Shown here: positions 28,194 to 37,540 of the stretch, in pieces
How positions within the stretch are numbered: the stretch's first letter is position 1
Layout of the letters: the number at the start of each line of letters is the position of its first letter
Assembly (NCBI RefSeq): GCF_013204885.1
Contig: NZ_JABMKX010000002.1
Location: 434,001 to 498,000 of the forward strand
Reading direction: 5' to 3'
Source: Paenibacillus tritici
Lineage (GTDB): Bacteria > Bacillota > Bacilli > Paenibacillales > Paenibacillaceae
Length of the DNA: 64,000 nucleotides
Translations under genes and position numbers: made by a program
Notes under the pieces: generated by a model
Told to the model about the DNA's origin: nothing
Databases searched by the model: none
The model's input: only the letters and a program-made list of their open reading frames with translations

Positions 28194-29201
28194 TCAGTTC
28201 GGCTGCGGAGGAAGCGGAAGTCCAAGATGATGATAGGCCGCAGGGGTAACCACACGCCCGCGCGGAGTACGCTGCAGGAAACCGATCTGCAGCAGATAAG
28301 GCTCATATACATCCTCAATGGTCTGGCTCTCTTCGCCTATCGTAGCGGCAATGGTATCCAGTCCGACAGGTCCGCCCCGGAAGGAGCTGATCATGGACTG
28401 GAGCATCTTATGGTCGATGCTGTCCAGTCCCCGGGGGTCCACCTGCAGCATCTTCAGCGATTCGGCGGCAATCTCCGGGGTGATGATTCCGTCCCCGCGA
28501 ACCTGAGCGTAATCGCGCACCCGCTTCAGGAGGCGGTTGGCAATCCGCGGAGTCCCGCGGGCCCGCAGGGCAATCTCTTCCGCAGCATCGCCCAGAATCT
28601 CGATGCCAAGCAGTTCCGCGTTGCGGGCTACAATGAAGCTGAGTTCATCCATTGTGTAGTACTCCAGCCGGCTGACTACGCCGAAGCGGTCACGCAGCGG
28701 AGCGGACAGCAATCCCGCGCGTGTCGTCGCCCCGATCAGCGTGAAGGGCGGCAGGTCCAGCCGCACCGACCGGGCGCTCGGCCCTTTGCCGATCATGATA
28801 TCCAGCGCGAAATCCTCCATCGCCGGATACATGACCTCCTCCACCGTCCGGTGCAGGCGGTGAATCTCGTCAATGAACAGCACATCGCCTTCCTGCAGAT
28901 TGGTCAGCAAGGCCGCCAGATCGCCGGGCCGCTCAATCGCCGGGCCGGAGGTGGTCCGCAGATTCACGCCCAGCTCATTGGCGATAATATTGGCCAGTGT
29001 GGTTTTGCCGAGACCCGGAGGCCCGTAGAGCAGCACATGATCCAGCGCTTCACTGCGCATTTTGGCTGCTTCAATATAGATCTTCAGGTTCTCTTTCACC
29101 TGGTTCTGGCCGATATATTCTCCCAGATAACGGGGGCGGAGGCTTAATTCCACCGCCTGCTCGTCCATCATCAGATTTGCTGATATAATCCGGTCATCCA
29201 T
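28194..29201 (-). CDS. ruvB: Holliday junction branch migration ATPase RuvB
   Basis: A 335-aa AAA+ motor. Walker A is [15 protein letters not shown] near residue 60, Walker B is LFIDEIHRL, and sensor 1 is [15 protein letters not shown]-terminal winged helix ends in [17 protein letters not shown]. It forms hexamers that drive branch migration with RuvA. The order is ruvC-ruvA-ruvB, with 25 bp between ruvA and ruvB. Confidence 0.98.
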   Translation of the reverse strand: MDDRIISANLMMDEQAVELSLRPRYLGEYIGQNQVKENLKIYIEAAKMRSEALDHVLLYGPPGLGKTTLANIIANELGVNLRTTSGPAIERPGDLAALLTNLQEGDVLFIDEIHRLHRTVEEVMYPAMEDFALDIMIGKGPSARSVRLDLPPFTLIGATTRAGLLSAPLRDRFGVVSRLEYYTMDELSFIVARNAELLGIEILGDAAEEIALRARGTPRIANRLLKRVRDYAQVRGDGIITPEIAAESLKMLQVDPRGLDSIDHKMLQSMISSFRGGPVGLDTIAATIGEESQTIEDVYEPYLLQIGFLQRTPRGRVVTPAAYHHLGLPLPPQPN

Positions 29202-29226
29202 TATTCCTCACTCCGTTCTTCCAGGC

Positions 29227-29850
29227 CTATTTGGCAATATACAGCAGCCCCAGCGCCTTCTTCATCAGCACATCAACCGGTCCGGTATCCGTACCTTCCT
29301 GCTTCATCTTCAGCCACACGCGGTCAAGCTCGGCATCGGTATACCCCAGCGCCTTCAGACCGTCCCGCGCCTCTTCCCACGGAAGAGCCTCGACCTTAGC
29401 CTGGGCCTCAGCCGCCACTGCGAACAGCCCGGTCTGCAGGGCCGCACCGCCGAAGCCGTCCAGCTTGTCCTTCAGATCCAGAATCATCCGCTGCGCCGTC
29501 TTCTTGCCGATCCCCGGCAGCTTCGTCAGGAAGGTGATGTTCTCCTGATAGATAGCCGCGATCAGCTGATCCGGTGTTCCGCCGGTCAGAATCCCCAGCG
29601 CAACACGCGGGCCGATGCCCGATACCTCGATCAGCTTGCGGAACAGCCTCTGCTCCTCGCGTGTCGGGAAGCCGAACAGGAGCGTAGCATCCTCACGGGT
29701 CTGATAATGAATGAAGACGGTCACCGGGCCCTCCACCTTGGCAAAAGCATACGGATTCGGGCAGAATACCCGGTATCCCACATCCTGCACATCCAGCACA
29801 ACATATTCCGGCTCCAGATGCACAACCGGTCCTCTAAGAAAATCTATCAT
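29227..29850 (-). CDS. ruvA: Holliday junction binding protein RuvA
   Basis: A 207-aa protein with an N-terminal OB fold (MIDFLRGPVVHLEPEYVVLDVQDVGY), two helix-hairpin-helix motifs (around VSGIGPRVALGIL and LPGIGKKTAQRM) and a C-terminal three-helix RuvB-binding domain. Its start overlaps the ruvC stop in an ATGA arrangement, indicating translational coupling. Confidence 0.97.
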   Translation of the reverse strand: MIDFLRGPVVHLEPEYVVLDVQDVGYRVFCPNPYAFAKVEGPVTVFIHYQTREDATLLFGFPTREEQRLFRKLIEVSGIGPRVALGILTGGTPDQLIAAIYQENITFLTKLPGIGKKTAQRMILDLKDKLDGFGGAALQTGLFAVAAEAQAKVEALPWEEARDGLKALGYTDAELDRVWLKMKQEGTDTGPVDVLMKKALGLLYIAK

Positions 29851-30350
29851 TTTCGCAATACCTCATTTAATTTGGAATTAAGACTCACAGAATGGGCGTG
29901 GCAGACAGCCACCGCCAGCGCATCCGCCACATCATCGGGCTTCGGCACAGCCGACAGCTTAAGCAGCAGCTTGACCATCTCCTGAACCTGCTTCTTCTCA
30001 GCCTTGCCGTAACCGACCACGGCCTGCTTCACCATCATAGGGGTGTATTCGGCCACCGGAAGCCCGCGCTGCACGGCTGCCAGTATCAGCACTCCGCGCG
30101 CCTGCGCCACCGGCAGGGCTGTGGTTACATTACGGCTGAAGAACAGCTTCTCTACCGCTACTGCATCCGGCTTATATTTATCTAGCAGCTGTACCACACC
30201 TTCATAGACATGGAGCAGACGCTCCTCCTCCGGGGTATGGGCCTCGGTCTGGATGCAGCCGTATTGGACCGGTGTCAATTTGTTCCCTGTCTTATCTACA
30301 AAGCCAAAGCCGACAATCGCCAGCCCCGGATCAATCCCCAAGATGCGCAA
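29847..30350 (-). CDS. ruvC: Holliday junction resolvase RuvC
   Basis: A 167-aa RNase H-fold endonuclease. The catalytic acidic residues are visible in ILGIDPGLA, AVEKLFF and KPDDVADALAVAVCH. I start at the TTG at 30350 (reading LRILGIDPG), because GAGGAG lies upstream and the 40 additional upstream codons have no family similarity. The next TTG, three codons later, is possible. Confidence 0.94.
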   Translation of the reverse strand: MRILGIDPGLAIVGFGFVDKTGNKLTPVQYGCIQTEAHTPEEERLLHVYEGVVQLLDKYKPDAVAVEKLFFSRNVTTALPVAQARGVLILAAVQRGLPVAEYTPMMVKQAVVGYGKAEKKQVQEMVKLLLKLSAVPKPDDVADALAVAVCHAHSVSLNSKLNEVLRK

Positions 30351-30476
30351 GATCCTTCTCTCTCCTCTATGCCAGGGCAGAGGCTTGAGATAGATAACAA
30401 GGCGGAATAGCCCTGCGGGTTCATCCATCCCTCCGGCCCTAAAGCGAACATATGTATTCCTTCCACCCATTATAGC

Positions 30477-30519
30477 AAAAAAATTTCCCCGGGAGACAAA
30501 AACTTTGTCCCGGGGAAAT
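30477..30519 (-). terminator. Terminator after the bofC-like gene
   Basis: The stem ATTTCCCCGGGACAAAG pairs with its near-complement (one bulge) and is followed by T7 on the minus strand. It isolates the bofC-like gene from ruvCAB. Confidence 0.9.
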
Positions 30520-30543
30520 GAAATACATACTATGACCTGACTA

Positions 30544-31305
30544 TCACTCCGGATGCATCACCTGTTCAGCAGAATCCCGTGCATAGTCGCTGAAGGTGGA
30601 GAGTACACTGTTGTATTCCTCCAGATCCTGAACCCGGATGCCCTGATGAAGCTGCTCCCAGATTTCTGGAGGCAGAGAGGATTTAATGGAGCCTATATCC
30701 ATCTGAAAAAAGGTCTTCATAACTCTCTCGGCCTCAGGAGGGCCTTGGAACAGGGTCAGGTTCCCCTGCTCGTCTACACCGAAGTAGGCTTCTTTTTTGG
30801 TCAGCGGGGACAGATCATTGACTCGCTGCTCCAGCCACAGGTCCCCCTCCCGGCTTAGCCAGCCGCTCCAGCCCGCATGACGGGCAATCAGCTCTCTAAG
30901 CTGGGCAGGGGTCCGCTCGCCGGGCAGGGTCTGCACCTCTTCACCGGCTACATAGAGGGTCTTAAGATGCACCGTTCTGCTGACGGCTTCCTTGCTGATC
31001 GCCTCCAGCAGCTCCTGGCTGTTCATCACTGCCGTTCTCTCTTCTTCATCACTAGCTGTATGGTTATATACGGCTGCCACAGCCGCCATGCTGCCGCCGG
31101 GTTCCGCGTTCTGTTCCAAGGTATCGCTCAGCGTTCCAGACCATGCCCAGGCCGGATGATCCAGCAGGTCGCTGATCTCTTCCGGGACCTGCATGCCGCG
31201 CCAGGCCAGCAAGGTCAGCACGAGACATGCCGCACCCACCCAGGGAGCTTTTTTCCAGCGTCTCCACCGCCGCCACAGTTGTTTTTTCAAGCGAAAAGCA
31301 TTCAC
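30544..31305 (-). CDS. bofC: BofC C-terminal-domain protein (sigma-K checkpoint, forespore intermembrane space)
   Basis: A 253-aa protein with a basic N-terminus (KKQLWRRWRRWKK), a single TM (about 23-38) and an extracytoplasmic domain. The C-terminal half carries BofC words: LSPLTKKEAYFGVDEQGNLTLFQGPPE, VMKTFFQMDI and LHQGIRVQDLEEYNSVL. BofC restrains SpoIVB signalling, which triggers pro-sigma-K processing. B. subtilis BofC is about 170 aa, so this form has a longer N-terminal segment. The location beside ruvCAB matches bofC synteny. The GTG at 31305 follows AAGGGAT. Confidence 0.82.
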   Translation of the reverse strand: MNAFRLKKQLWRRWRRWKKAPWVGAACLVLTLLAWRGMQVPEEISDLLDHPAWAWSGTLSDTLEQNAEPGGSMAAVAAVYNHTASDEEERTAVMNSQELLEAISKEAVSRTVHLKTLYVAGEEVQTLPGERTPAQLRELIARHAGWSGWLSREGDLWLEQRVNDLSPLTKKEAYFGVDEQGNLTLFQGPPEAERVMKTFFQMDIGSIKSSLPPEIWEQLHQGIRVQDLEEYNSVLSTFSDYARDSAEQVMHPE

Positions 31306-31392
31306 GTTAATCCCTTCATTCTGGTTTTTTCCTATTGTGACCTGTGAAGGGAGTATTTATGCGTAAACACTTGAAATTCATCCCAGCCGGAG

Positions 31393-32634
31393 CTAATCGG
31401 TGTCCAGCGGATTCTCAACCGCTCCAAGGAACAGCACGACCTTCGTCTGCACATCCCTGATGAGGAACAGAAAGGGGCGGTTGACGGTCATTTCAAAGGG
31501 CTTATCCATAGGAGGGGCTGATCCGGCACGCATATCAATGACGGTCGAAGCCGCCGCCTCCGTTCCCCGTTCATTTACATCAATGTACGTTTTGTGGATA
31601 ACCTGCTCGAAGTAAATGGGGCTGTCTAAATCCGCCATTAGGGAGAAATCCCCCCGGCTCGGATCGAAGGCCTGCTTAACCCCAAGCGCCTGCAGAGCCT
31701 TACTCAGTTCTGTCCCGTAACTGGCCGTGAACCTTGGCAGCCGGAGCGTCCCTCTGGAAGTGGCAAAATCCTCATCAGACGGCAGCCCCTCCGCTTCCAG
31801 CCGGTCCGCAAGCTCCTGCAGCGAGGAAGCCTCTGCTGGAAGGACCACCACCATCTCCATCTGGCCCTCTCCGTAAGGAAGCTTCACTGCCTGCCAATCC
31901 TTATGAGCTGCATACGGGAGAAATCCGCTGCGCTTCATCATCATTACCTGTACAGTTGCTCCGCCCGGAGGATAGAAGTCTGCCTGCTGTGTAGCCTCAT
32001 CCGGGAACACATCACTCCAGCCGCCTGTGAAATACAGGGCGTTGACAAGCACCGCCACCGCCTCGGTTCCGGGCGGCTCCGTGAGCATCCCGTCGATCTT
32101 CTGCTCCGTATGGTCAGAGACCCATTCATTAATCTGCCGGACGGACTTCGGGGCAGCCAGGTCGGTCGTCTTAATCTGCGCACCGTAGAAGTCCTCACCG
32201 GTCTTGAGATAATCCCTCCGCAGCGGCAGACCCTTCATGCCCCAGACTGAATTCGCGATCTTCAGCTCTACCCCTGGTCCTCCATCCTTCAGCAGCCTCA
32301 AGAGTGCCTGATGTCCGGTATTCAGCTTCTGCCGCTCCTCCGGCGCATAACCCAGCAGACCCCCCAGCTCCTCTGCCGTCTCCCCGGCGCTGCCGTTATA
32401 GGCCAGAGCCAGGGCAGCAGCAACACTATAAGGGGAGAGGGTCAGGTTCCCGCCCCCAGGCTTCCATAATTGGCCGAACAGCTTCACGCCCAGCCGGTTG
32501 CTCTGTTCCGCCAAGCGCGAATCAAGTTCCGCTGCGGCCGTCTGTCTCTCCGCGTAGCTCATAGTTGAACCCCCTTCACTGCAGCCGGCCAATAGAAGCA
32601 CAGCCAGCAGGAGTATAGATAATCTTTGGCCCAC
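31393..32634 (-). CDS. Serpin-family protease inhibitor, predicted lipoprotein
   Basis: A 413-aa serpin with a lipobox signal (LLAVLLLAGC, Cys at about 18), predicted to be anchored outside the membrane. Serpin core words include NLTLSPYSVAAALALAYNGSAGETAEE, VNALYFTGGWSDVF and the C-terminal NRPFLFLIRD. The reactive-centre hinge at about residues 355-362 reads ERGTEAAAST, matching the inhibitory pattern (P17 Glu, P15 Gly, small residues P12-P9). The scissile bond probably lies within VIDMRAGSA (about 365-373), with Gly-Ser or Arg-Ala as candidates. A GTG start follows AAGGAGG. Confidence 0.93.
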   Translation of the reverse strand: MGQRLSILLLAVLLLAGCSEGGSTMSYAERQTAAAELDSRLAEQSNRLGVKLFGQLWKPGGGNLTLSPYSVAAALALAYNGSAGETAEELGGLLGYAPEERQKLNTGHQALLRLLKDGGPGVELKIANSVWGMKGLPLRRDYLKTGEDFYGAQIKTTDLAAPKSVRQINEWVSDHTEQKIDGMLTEPPGTEAVAVLVNALYFTGGWSDVFPDEATQQADFYPPGGATVQVMMMKRSGFLPYAAHKDWQAVKLPYGEGQMEMVVVLPAEASSLQELADRLEAEGLPSDEDFATSRGTLRLPRFTASYGTELSKALQALGVKQAFDPSRGDFSLMADLDSPIYFEQVIHKTYIDVNERGTEAAASTVIDMRAGSAPPMDKPFEMTVNRPFLFLIRDVQTKVVLFLGAVENPLDTD

Positions 32635-32793
32635 TCTAATTCCTCCTTGAGTTCATCCGAAGCGCAAGGATCTGTACAAGAATCCCATCAAATTCATGGA
32701 CGCTGCCAATGGGGAAAAGTTGCAGACCAAATCCGCTCTTCCATCCAGGACCTTCTACACACCGTCTAAAATCAATTCGGAGTCGAGCCAGGG

Positions 32794-34926
32794 CTAGATA
32801 TCGAAATTCGGCACCACCGGCAGCTTAATATGGCTCGGGTACTCGCGGTTATGACAGATCGTCTGCTGCACAATGACCGCTTCCGTATCTTCATACGGAT
32901 TGTTCCCGGTGTTTGTATTGGGGAAGGCCACAAATTTGCTGGAGGAGGTGACGGTGAAGCGGACCCGGTGTCCTGCGGCAAACGTATGGGCGATGTTCTG
33001 CAGGAAAATATCGTACCGCTCCACCTGCCCCGGCACCAGCAGCTGCGGCCGCTCCAGTCCGTGACGGTATTTCGCCCGCACAATATAATTGGACAGGCGG
33101 ATGGAATCCCCCTGTTCATTCACATCGCTCAGCGTCACTACCCAGTCCGTATCCAAGCCCGTGCTTGCGGCATAGAGAACCGCCGACAGCTCACCGGCGA
33201 TTGTCAGCCGCTCCGCCAGCGGTTCACTGGTATAGACAACAATGTCACTGCGCAGCTCATGCTTCCGCATATTCTCCGGCTCGCGCTCCCCGCTGTCAGC
33301 CACCGGATCAGCCGGATTATAGATGTACGTATCGGCCACGGAATGCTCCTCCGGCTCCAGCCCCAGCCGGCCATCCCCCAGCGAAGAATTCGCCCGGCCG
33401 CCGCCGCCCAGATAGAACGGGGTAATCACCGCTTCTGCCGGTGTCCAGTCCTCCGAGGTTCTCCAGCGGTTCTCGCCCACCACATAATAAGAAGCGCGGG
33501 GCTCCTGATCAATGCCGTTCGGGATATCCTTCAGATAGCGGTCGAACCAGCGCAGCACGGAGACATCATAGTCGTACACCACTGCATCATTGCCGAAGGA
33601 CACGCCGGGCAGATCCCGGGACCGGTTCGGGCCGTGTTCCCAGGCGCCGAGACGGATTTTGCGGCCCGGCACATCATGTTCCGTCAGCATCCGCCAGGTC
33701 TCCGATACCCCGGGGCTGTCCCCGTCATACCAGCCGGAGATTACATACATCGGCACCTTGACCTGATCCCCGCGCTCGGTGAACGTACAGTTTCTCCAGA
33801 AGTCATCATATTCGGGATGCTGGCTCCACAGCTCCCAAGGCCCTGAGGGGCGGCCGATCATCTGCTGCGGAATATCCCTGATCGGTCTGGCATCCACCGC
33901 CGCCTCCGGATCTACCGTGATGCCGCCAAATATATCGAAGTCCGTCCGCGTTCCCACAGACTGAGCCAATGTCCAGGACAGCAGCGGCCAGGAGCAGAGC
34001 GTCCCGCCTTTGCGCGCGGTGTCTACGAACGGTGAGCCTACATTCACTTCATCGACCACTGCCAGCAGATTCGGGTGGCCGCTGGTAGCGGCTGCAACCA
34101 CAACATAGCCAAGATAAGAGGCGCCCCACATCCCCACCTTGCCGTCCGACCAATCCTGGCTGATCATCCACTCGATGGTATCGTAGCCGTCCTCCCTTTC
34201 ATTATAGAAGGGAATCAATTCCCCTTCCGAATCGGCCCGGCCGCGCACATCCTGGGAGACTACGGCGTAGCCCCGGTTCGCCCAGCGCATGAAAATTTCT
34301 TTTTTGCCATTACGGTCATAACAGGTTCTTACCAGAATAGCCGGCACCTTCGCTCCCGGCGGCAGGCCTTCCGGCAGAAATACATCGGTCGCCAGCTTCA
34401 CCCCGTCCCGCATCGGCACAAGCTCCGTCCCCAGATCATTCACACCGTACTCCGGCTGCGACAACAGCGGCTCAGCATAGACTGCAAGAGGGGTCAGCGG
34501 CTCATAGCCTGCCCGGACAATCAGCTCCAGCCCGTAGCGGTTAGGGGTCACAAAAGCAATCACCTCACCGTCCACCGTCACGATATCCAGCGCCGTGCCA
34601 CCCCGGTAAGCCCAAACCTGAGAGGTCCGTTCGGCGCCGGAGATCTCCGCCTGATAAGCGATATGCTTCTGATACCGGTCCCCGTTCTCCAGCACCACCT
34701 CATCCCCAGCCCATTCTGCGGAGCTGTATGAACTAAGCTGTCCGGCGATCTTGCTCAGAGGAAGCACATATTTCGCCCCGGGGTCCAGCACATTCTCCTG
34801 CATCTGCGTACGTCTGCGGGCATCAACCTTGGCGTGCATTACCGCTTGGTCCGTGAACCGGATCGTCCCGCTGTAGATTCCCGAGCAATAGAAATTGAAG
34901 CTTGTCTGCTGTAAATATGTACTCAT
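32794..34926 (-). CDS. CocE/NonD-family alpha/beta hydrolase (X-Pro dipeptidyl-peptidase S15 type)
   Basis: A 710-aa cytoplasmic hydrolase. An N-terminal 170-residue extra domain precedes the S15 catalytic domain. In the catalytic domain the nucleophile elbow GMWGASYLGYV lies near residue 297, an YVISGWYDGD-type Asp region near 415, and a His in RLGAWEHGPN near 445. The C-terminal jelly-roll begins around residue 540 and holds the ELSAVLYAAST and GHRVRFTVTSS motifs. The substrate could be acyl esters or X-Pro peptides. The ATG at 34926 was chosen over a start 13 codons upstream because of the downstream GGAG context and the MSTYLQQTSF N-terminus. It is 13 bp downstream of a dipeptidase, suggesting peptide catabolism. 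Confidence 0.82.
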   Translation of the reverse strand: MSTYLQQTSFNFYCSGIYSGTIRFTDQAVMHAKVDARRRTQMQENVLDPGAKYVLPLSKIAGQLSSYSSAEWAGDEVVLENGDRYQKHIAYQAEISGAERTSQVWAYRGGTALDIVTVDGEVIAFVTPNRYGLELIVRAGYEPLTPLAVYAEPLLSQPEYGVNDLGTELVPMRDGVKLATDVFLPEGLPPGAKVPAILVRTCYDRNGKKEIFMRWANRGYAVVSQDVRGRADSEGELIPFYNEREDGYDTIEWMISQDWSDGKVGMWGASYLGYVVVAAATSGHPNLLAVVDEVNVGSPFVDTARKGGTLCSWPLLSWTLAQSVGTRTDFDIFGGITVDPEAAVDARPIRDIPQQMIGRPSGPWELWSQHPEYDDFWRNCTFTERGDQVKVPMYVISGWYDGDSPGVSETWRMLTEHDVPGRKIRLGAWEHGPNRSRDLPGVSFGNDAVVYDYDVSVLRWFDRYLKDIPNGIDQEPRASYYVVGENRWRTSEDWTPAEAVITPFYLGGGGRANSSLGDGRLGLEPEEHSVADTYIYNPADPVADSGEREPENMRKHELRSDIVVYTSEPLAERLTIAGELSAVLYAASTGLDTDWVVTLSDVNEQGDSIRLSNYIVRAKYRHGLERPQLLVPGQVERYDIFLQNIAHTFAAGHRVRFTVTSSSKFVAFPNTNTGNNPYEDTEAVIVQQTICHNREYPSHIKLPVVPNFDI

Positions 34927-34939
34927 CTCTCCAGGTCCC

Positions 34940-36100
34940 CTATCCGCAAATTTGCTCAAATACACGCAGCCAGTTGCCGCCCATCAGCTTCGCGACCTCT
35001 TCATCGCTGTACCCGCGCGCCACCAGTCCCCGTGTGAAATTAATGAAATTACTGTATTTCGCAAGGCCGGCTACGGTTTCGGTTGAGGGTCCATCCCCTT
35101 TGGCGAATCCCAGCTTCGGTGCGATCTGCTCTTTGAAAAAAACCAGCGACCATTCGAGGTCACTCATAGGCCAGTCCGTACCAATTCCTACATGCTCTAC
35201 GCCCACCAGTCTGATCACATATTCCATATGGTCCAGCACATGCTCTATCGTGGTATGGTCAGGATCTTCATGCACAAACCACGGCATCGCAAATACACCA
35301 ATCACTCCCCCGGTTGCAGCAATGGCGCGGAGCTCCTCATCGCTTTTGCAGCGCATATGGGGATAGACCGCTTCGGCGCCGGTATGCGAGGCGATGACAG
35401 GGGAGGCTGAGGCGGCGCAGGCGTCCAGAGTCGTCTGCCTGCCGCAATGCCCGGTATCCACGATCATTCCCAGTGTGTTCATCCGCTCCACTACACGCAG
35501 GCCGTAGGAAGACAGACCGCCATTCCCAGGCTCCGCACAGCCGGAACCGATGAGATTCTGGTTGTTGTACGTTAACTGCAGAATTCTTAGACCGAAGCTG
35601 TGCAGCGTATCCAGCAGGGCAAGATTCTTGCCCAGTGCATCCGTCTCCTGTGCCGTTACGATCCCGGCCTTCTTGCCTTCACGTTTAGCCCTGCGGATAT
35701 CCTCTGCGTTCAGCGCCTTCACCAGCCAATCGCAGGAATCGAACTGCAGCTGCACCTCACCCATACTGGTAATCAGGCTCTCTGTATCCTTCAGATGCAG
35801 CTCCCGGTTACCGGCGGTAATCCCGGACTTGTACCACTCCTCCTTGTACTCCGCAATCTCACCGCTGGCCGCCAGCCGGGTGATGATCTGCGCCGGCATG
35901 GTGCTGTAGACCATGGGTTCATCCTTGTACGGCTCGCATAGCTCCTTCACCTTAAGGGAGATGCTCTCCGGAATGGCGGCTGGGGATAGCGGTCCCTGAA
36001 ACAGCAGGTCGATATTTATATTCTTATCATGCAGGCGCTCCGCCCGCTCCTCCTGCGCAGCGCTCAGTCCAAAATCGTACCGGCCTTCCTGTATACTCAC
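34940..36100 (-). CDS. Membrane dipeptidase-family (M19) amidohydrolase
   Basis: A 386-aa TIM-barrel M19 peptidase (renal dipeptidase family), which normally cleaves dipeptides with a binuclear zinc site. Recognisable ligand regions are VDTGHCG near residue 217, PVIASHTG near 238 and VGIGTDWPM near 310. The N-terminal HxD metal motif, usually DGHND, is instead NINID here (about residues 27-31). The GTG start follows AAGGGG. It forms a likely operon with the CocE-type hydrolase. Confidence 0.8.
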   Translation of the reverse strand: MSIQEGRYDFGLSAAQEERAERLHDKNINIDLLFQGPLSPAAIPESISLKVKELCEPYKDEPMVYSTMPAQIITRLAASGEIAEYKEEWYKSGITAGNRELHLKDTESLITSMGEVQLQFDSCDWLVKALNAEDIRRAKREGKKAGIVTAQETDALGKNLALLDTLHSFGLRILQLTYNNQNLIGSGCAEPGNGGLSSYGLRVVERMNTLGMIVDTGHCGRQTTLDACAASASPVIASHTGAEAVYPHMRCKSDEELRAIAATGGVIGVFAMPWFVHEDPDHTTIEHVLDHMEYVIRLVGVEHVGIGTDWPMSDLEWSLVFFKEQIAPKLGFAKGDGPSTETVAGLAKYSNFINFTRGLVARGYSDEEVAKLMGGNWLRVFEQICG

Positions 36101-36429
36101 TTAATCCAGCCCCTTCTATATGAAACTACCTTATTTTACTTGGTGCTCATTTGTAACAGCGGTGGATAATTAGGCCTTCCGGCGGCTGCCCATTTAACCC
36201 GCCTACGCTATAACTGTATTTTGTACAACTAAAGCGATTGATTATTGTGCTGCGAAGGGTTTAATTGCATTCTCTACAGCTAAATATCCCATATTTCATA
36301 TAAAGAAGACTTACCGCTATTTTTAATTGTACAGAATACAGTTATCCTGGAAAATCCGGCCTTCCGCCGCTTTTTAACTGTACAGAATACAGCTATATTG
36401 ATTGAAGAATATACAGACACGCTATTTAT
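36101..36429. other. Geneless intergenic region with repeat cluster
   Basis: This 329-bp A+T-rich stretch lies between the ornithine-cyclodeaminase-family and M19 genes. It holds four copies of a 24-bp palindrome-like word (see the repeat entry) and GGCCTTCCGGCGGC/GCGGCGGAAGGCC words, with no ORF of note and no clear terminator. Confidence 0.7.
36211..36396. repeat. Cluster of four 24-bp palindrome-like units
   Basis: Units at 36211-36234 and 36262-36285 (plus) and at 36322-36345 and 36373-36396 (inverted) approximate ATAACTGTATTCTGTACAATTAAA, with the self-complementary core CTGTATTCTGTACAG. The two pairs face each other. A GCGGCGGAAGGCCGG word separates the last two. Confidence 0.75.
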
Positions 36430-37404
36430 TTAAAATGCAATTTCCACGCCTTTGTGCAGAGCAACTGCCTGTTTGTAAATATAGAAGGCTGCGGCAAGAT
36501 CCTCAACAGCCAGCCCCAGCCCCTTAAACAGCGTAATCTCATGGTGGCTTCCCCGGCCGGGGACATCGCCCGTCAGTAGCCCGCCGATTTCGCCAATAAT
36601 ATGGTCCGCAGGGATCGCCCCTTCACTGAGCGGGATCAGATAATCCCCCGCCTCATGGACCGCCGACTCCAGCCGGTCCACATAGAGTCTCGCCCCGGCT
36701 ACAAGCGCCGTGTCCAGCTCCCGTTCATGCGCCCTGCATGCGCCGATCGCATTGATATGCGCGCCTGGCTTCACCCAGGCGCCGTGCAGCACCGGCTCTG
36801 CCGAAGCCGTCGCCGTACAGATAATGTCCGCGTCCTTGACCGCGTCCTGCACAGACGGCGCCGCCGTGATCTCTGCGTTCCACCGGCGGCTCATCGCGGA
36901 GGCGAACGCCTGGGCTTTGCCCGGCGTTCTGCTCCATACCTGGGCACGCCTGATACCGCGCACCTGCAGCATCGCTTCCAGATGGCACCGGGCCTGCTCC
37001 CCGGTACCGAGCACCGCCAGGGACTCCGCCTCCTCCCTGGCGAGCAGCTTCGTCGCTGCCGCACTGACTGCCGCCGTGCGGATCGCGGTAATCGCCTGGC
37101 CGTCCACCATGGCCAGCGGCACACCGGTGGCGGCATCGAACAGCGCCACCACCCCCTGATGCGAAGGCAGGCCGATCCCGTGATTCCCCGGGAATACGCT
37201 GATCAGCTTCGCACCGGCAACGCCCCCGCGGCGCAGATAGCCGGGCATGAAGCCCAGCACATTCCGCTCCTCCAGCGGCAGAACCTGGCGGAGGCTCTGC
37301 ACAGCCTCCCCCTCCGACAGTTCAGCGAGAACAGTCTCCATCACTTTTATACACGACTCCATGGTCAGAAGCTCCGCAGCCTCACTCCCTTTAATCACCA
37401 GCAA
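36430..37404 (-). CDS. Ornithine cyclodeaminase / mu-crystallin family dehydrogenase
   Basis: A 324-aa NAD(P)-dependent enzyme of the OCD/mu-crystallin/alanine dehydrogenase family. The Rossmann motif LAVLGTGEQARCHLEAML lies near residue 128. The substrate-binding region VAGAKLISVFPGNHGIGLPSHQG is at about 83-105 and the INAIGACRAHERELD region near 215. The TTG at 37404 follows GGGAGGG by 7 nt. Family members act on ornithine, alanine or ketimines, or as siderophore-precursor synthases. No pathway neighbour decides between these. Confidence 0.82.
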   Translation of the reverse strand: MLVIKGSEAAELLTMESCIKVMETVLAELSEGEAVQSLRQVLPLEERNVLGFMPGYLRRGGVAGAKLISVFPGNHGIGLPSHQGVVALFDAATGVPLAMVDGQAITAIRTAAVSAAATKLLAREEAESLAVLGTGEQARCHLEAMLQVRGIRRAQVWSRTPGKAQAFASAMSRRWNAEITAAPSVQDAVKDADIICTATASAEPVLHGAWVKPGAHINAIGACRAHERELDTALVAGARLYVDRLESAVHEAGDYLIPLSEGAIPADHIIGEIGGLLTGDVPGRGSHHEITLFKGLGLAVEDLAAAFYIYKQAVALHKGVEIAF

Positions 37405-37540
37405 TTATAGACCCTCCCGGATTTCCACAGAATAAAGAATTGCAGCTAAATAGATTCAAGCTTATCTTTCTATGCCATCATTTGCTATACTCTATATTAA
37501 CGAAAAAAATTAAAAAATTAAAACAAAGGGGATATCCTTG

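Noticed and set aside
32635..32793. Possible gene between the serpin and CocE genes
   Set aside because: Only 159 bp with no ORF of note.
36211..36396. CRISPR array
   Set aside because: Units are of mixed orientation with unequal spacing, too few and too variable, and there are no cas genes nearby.
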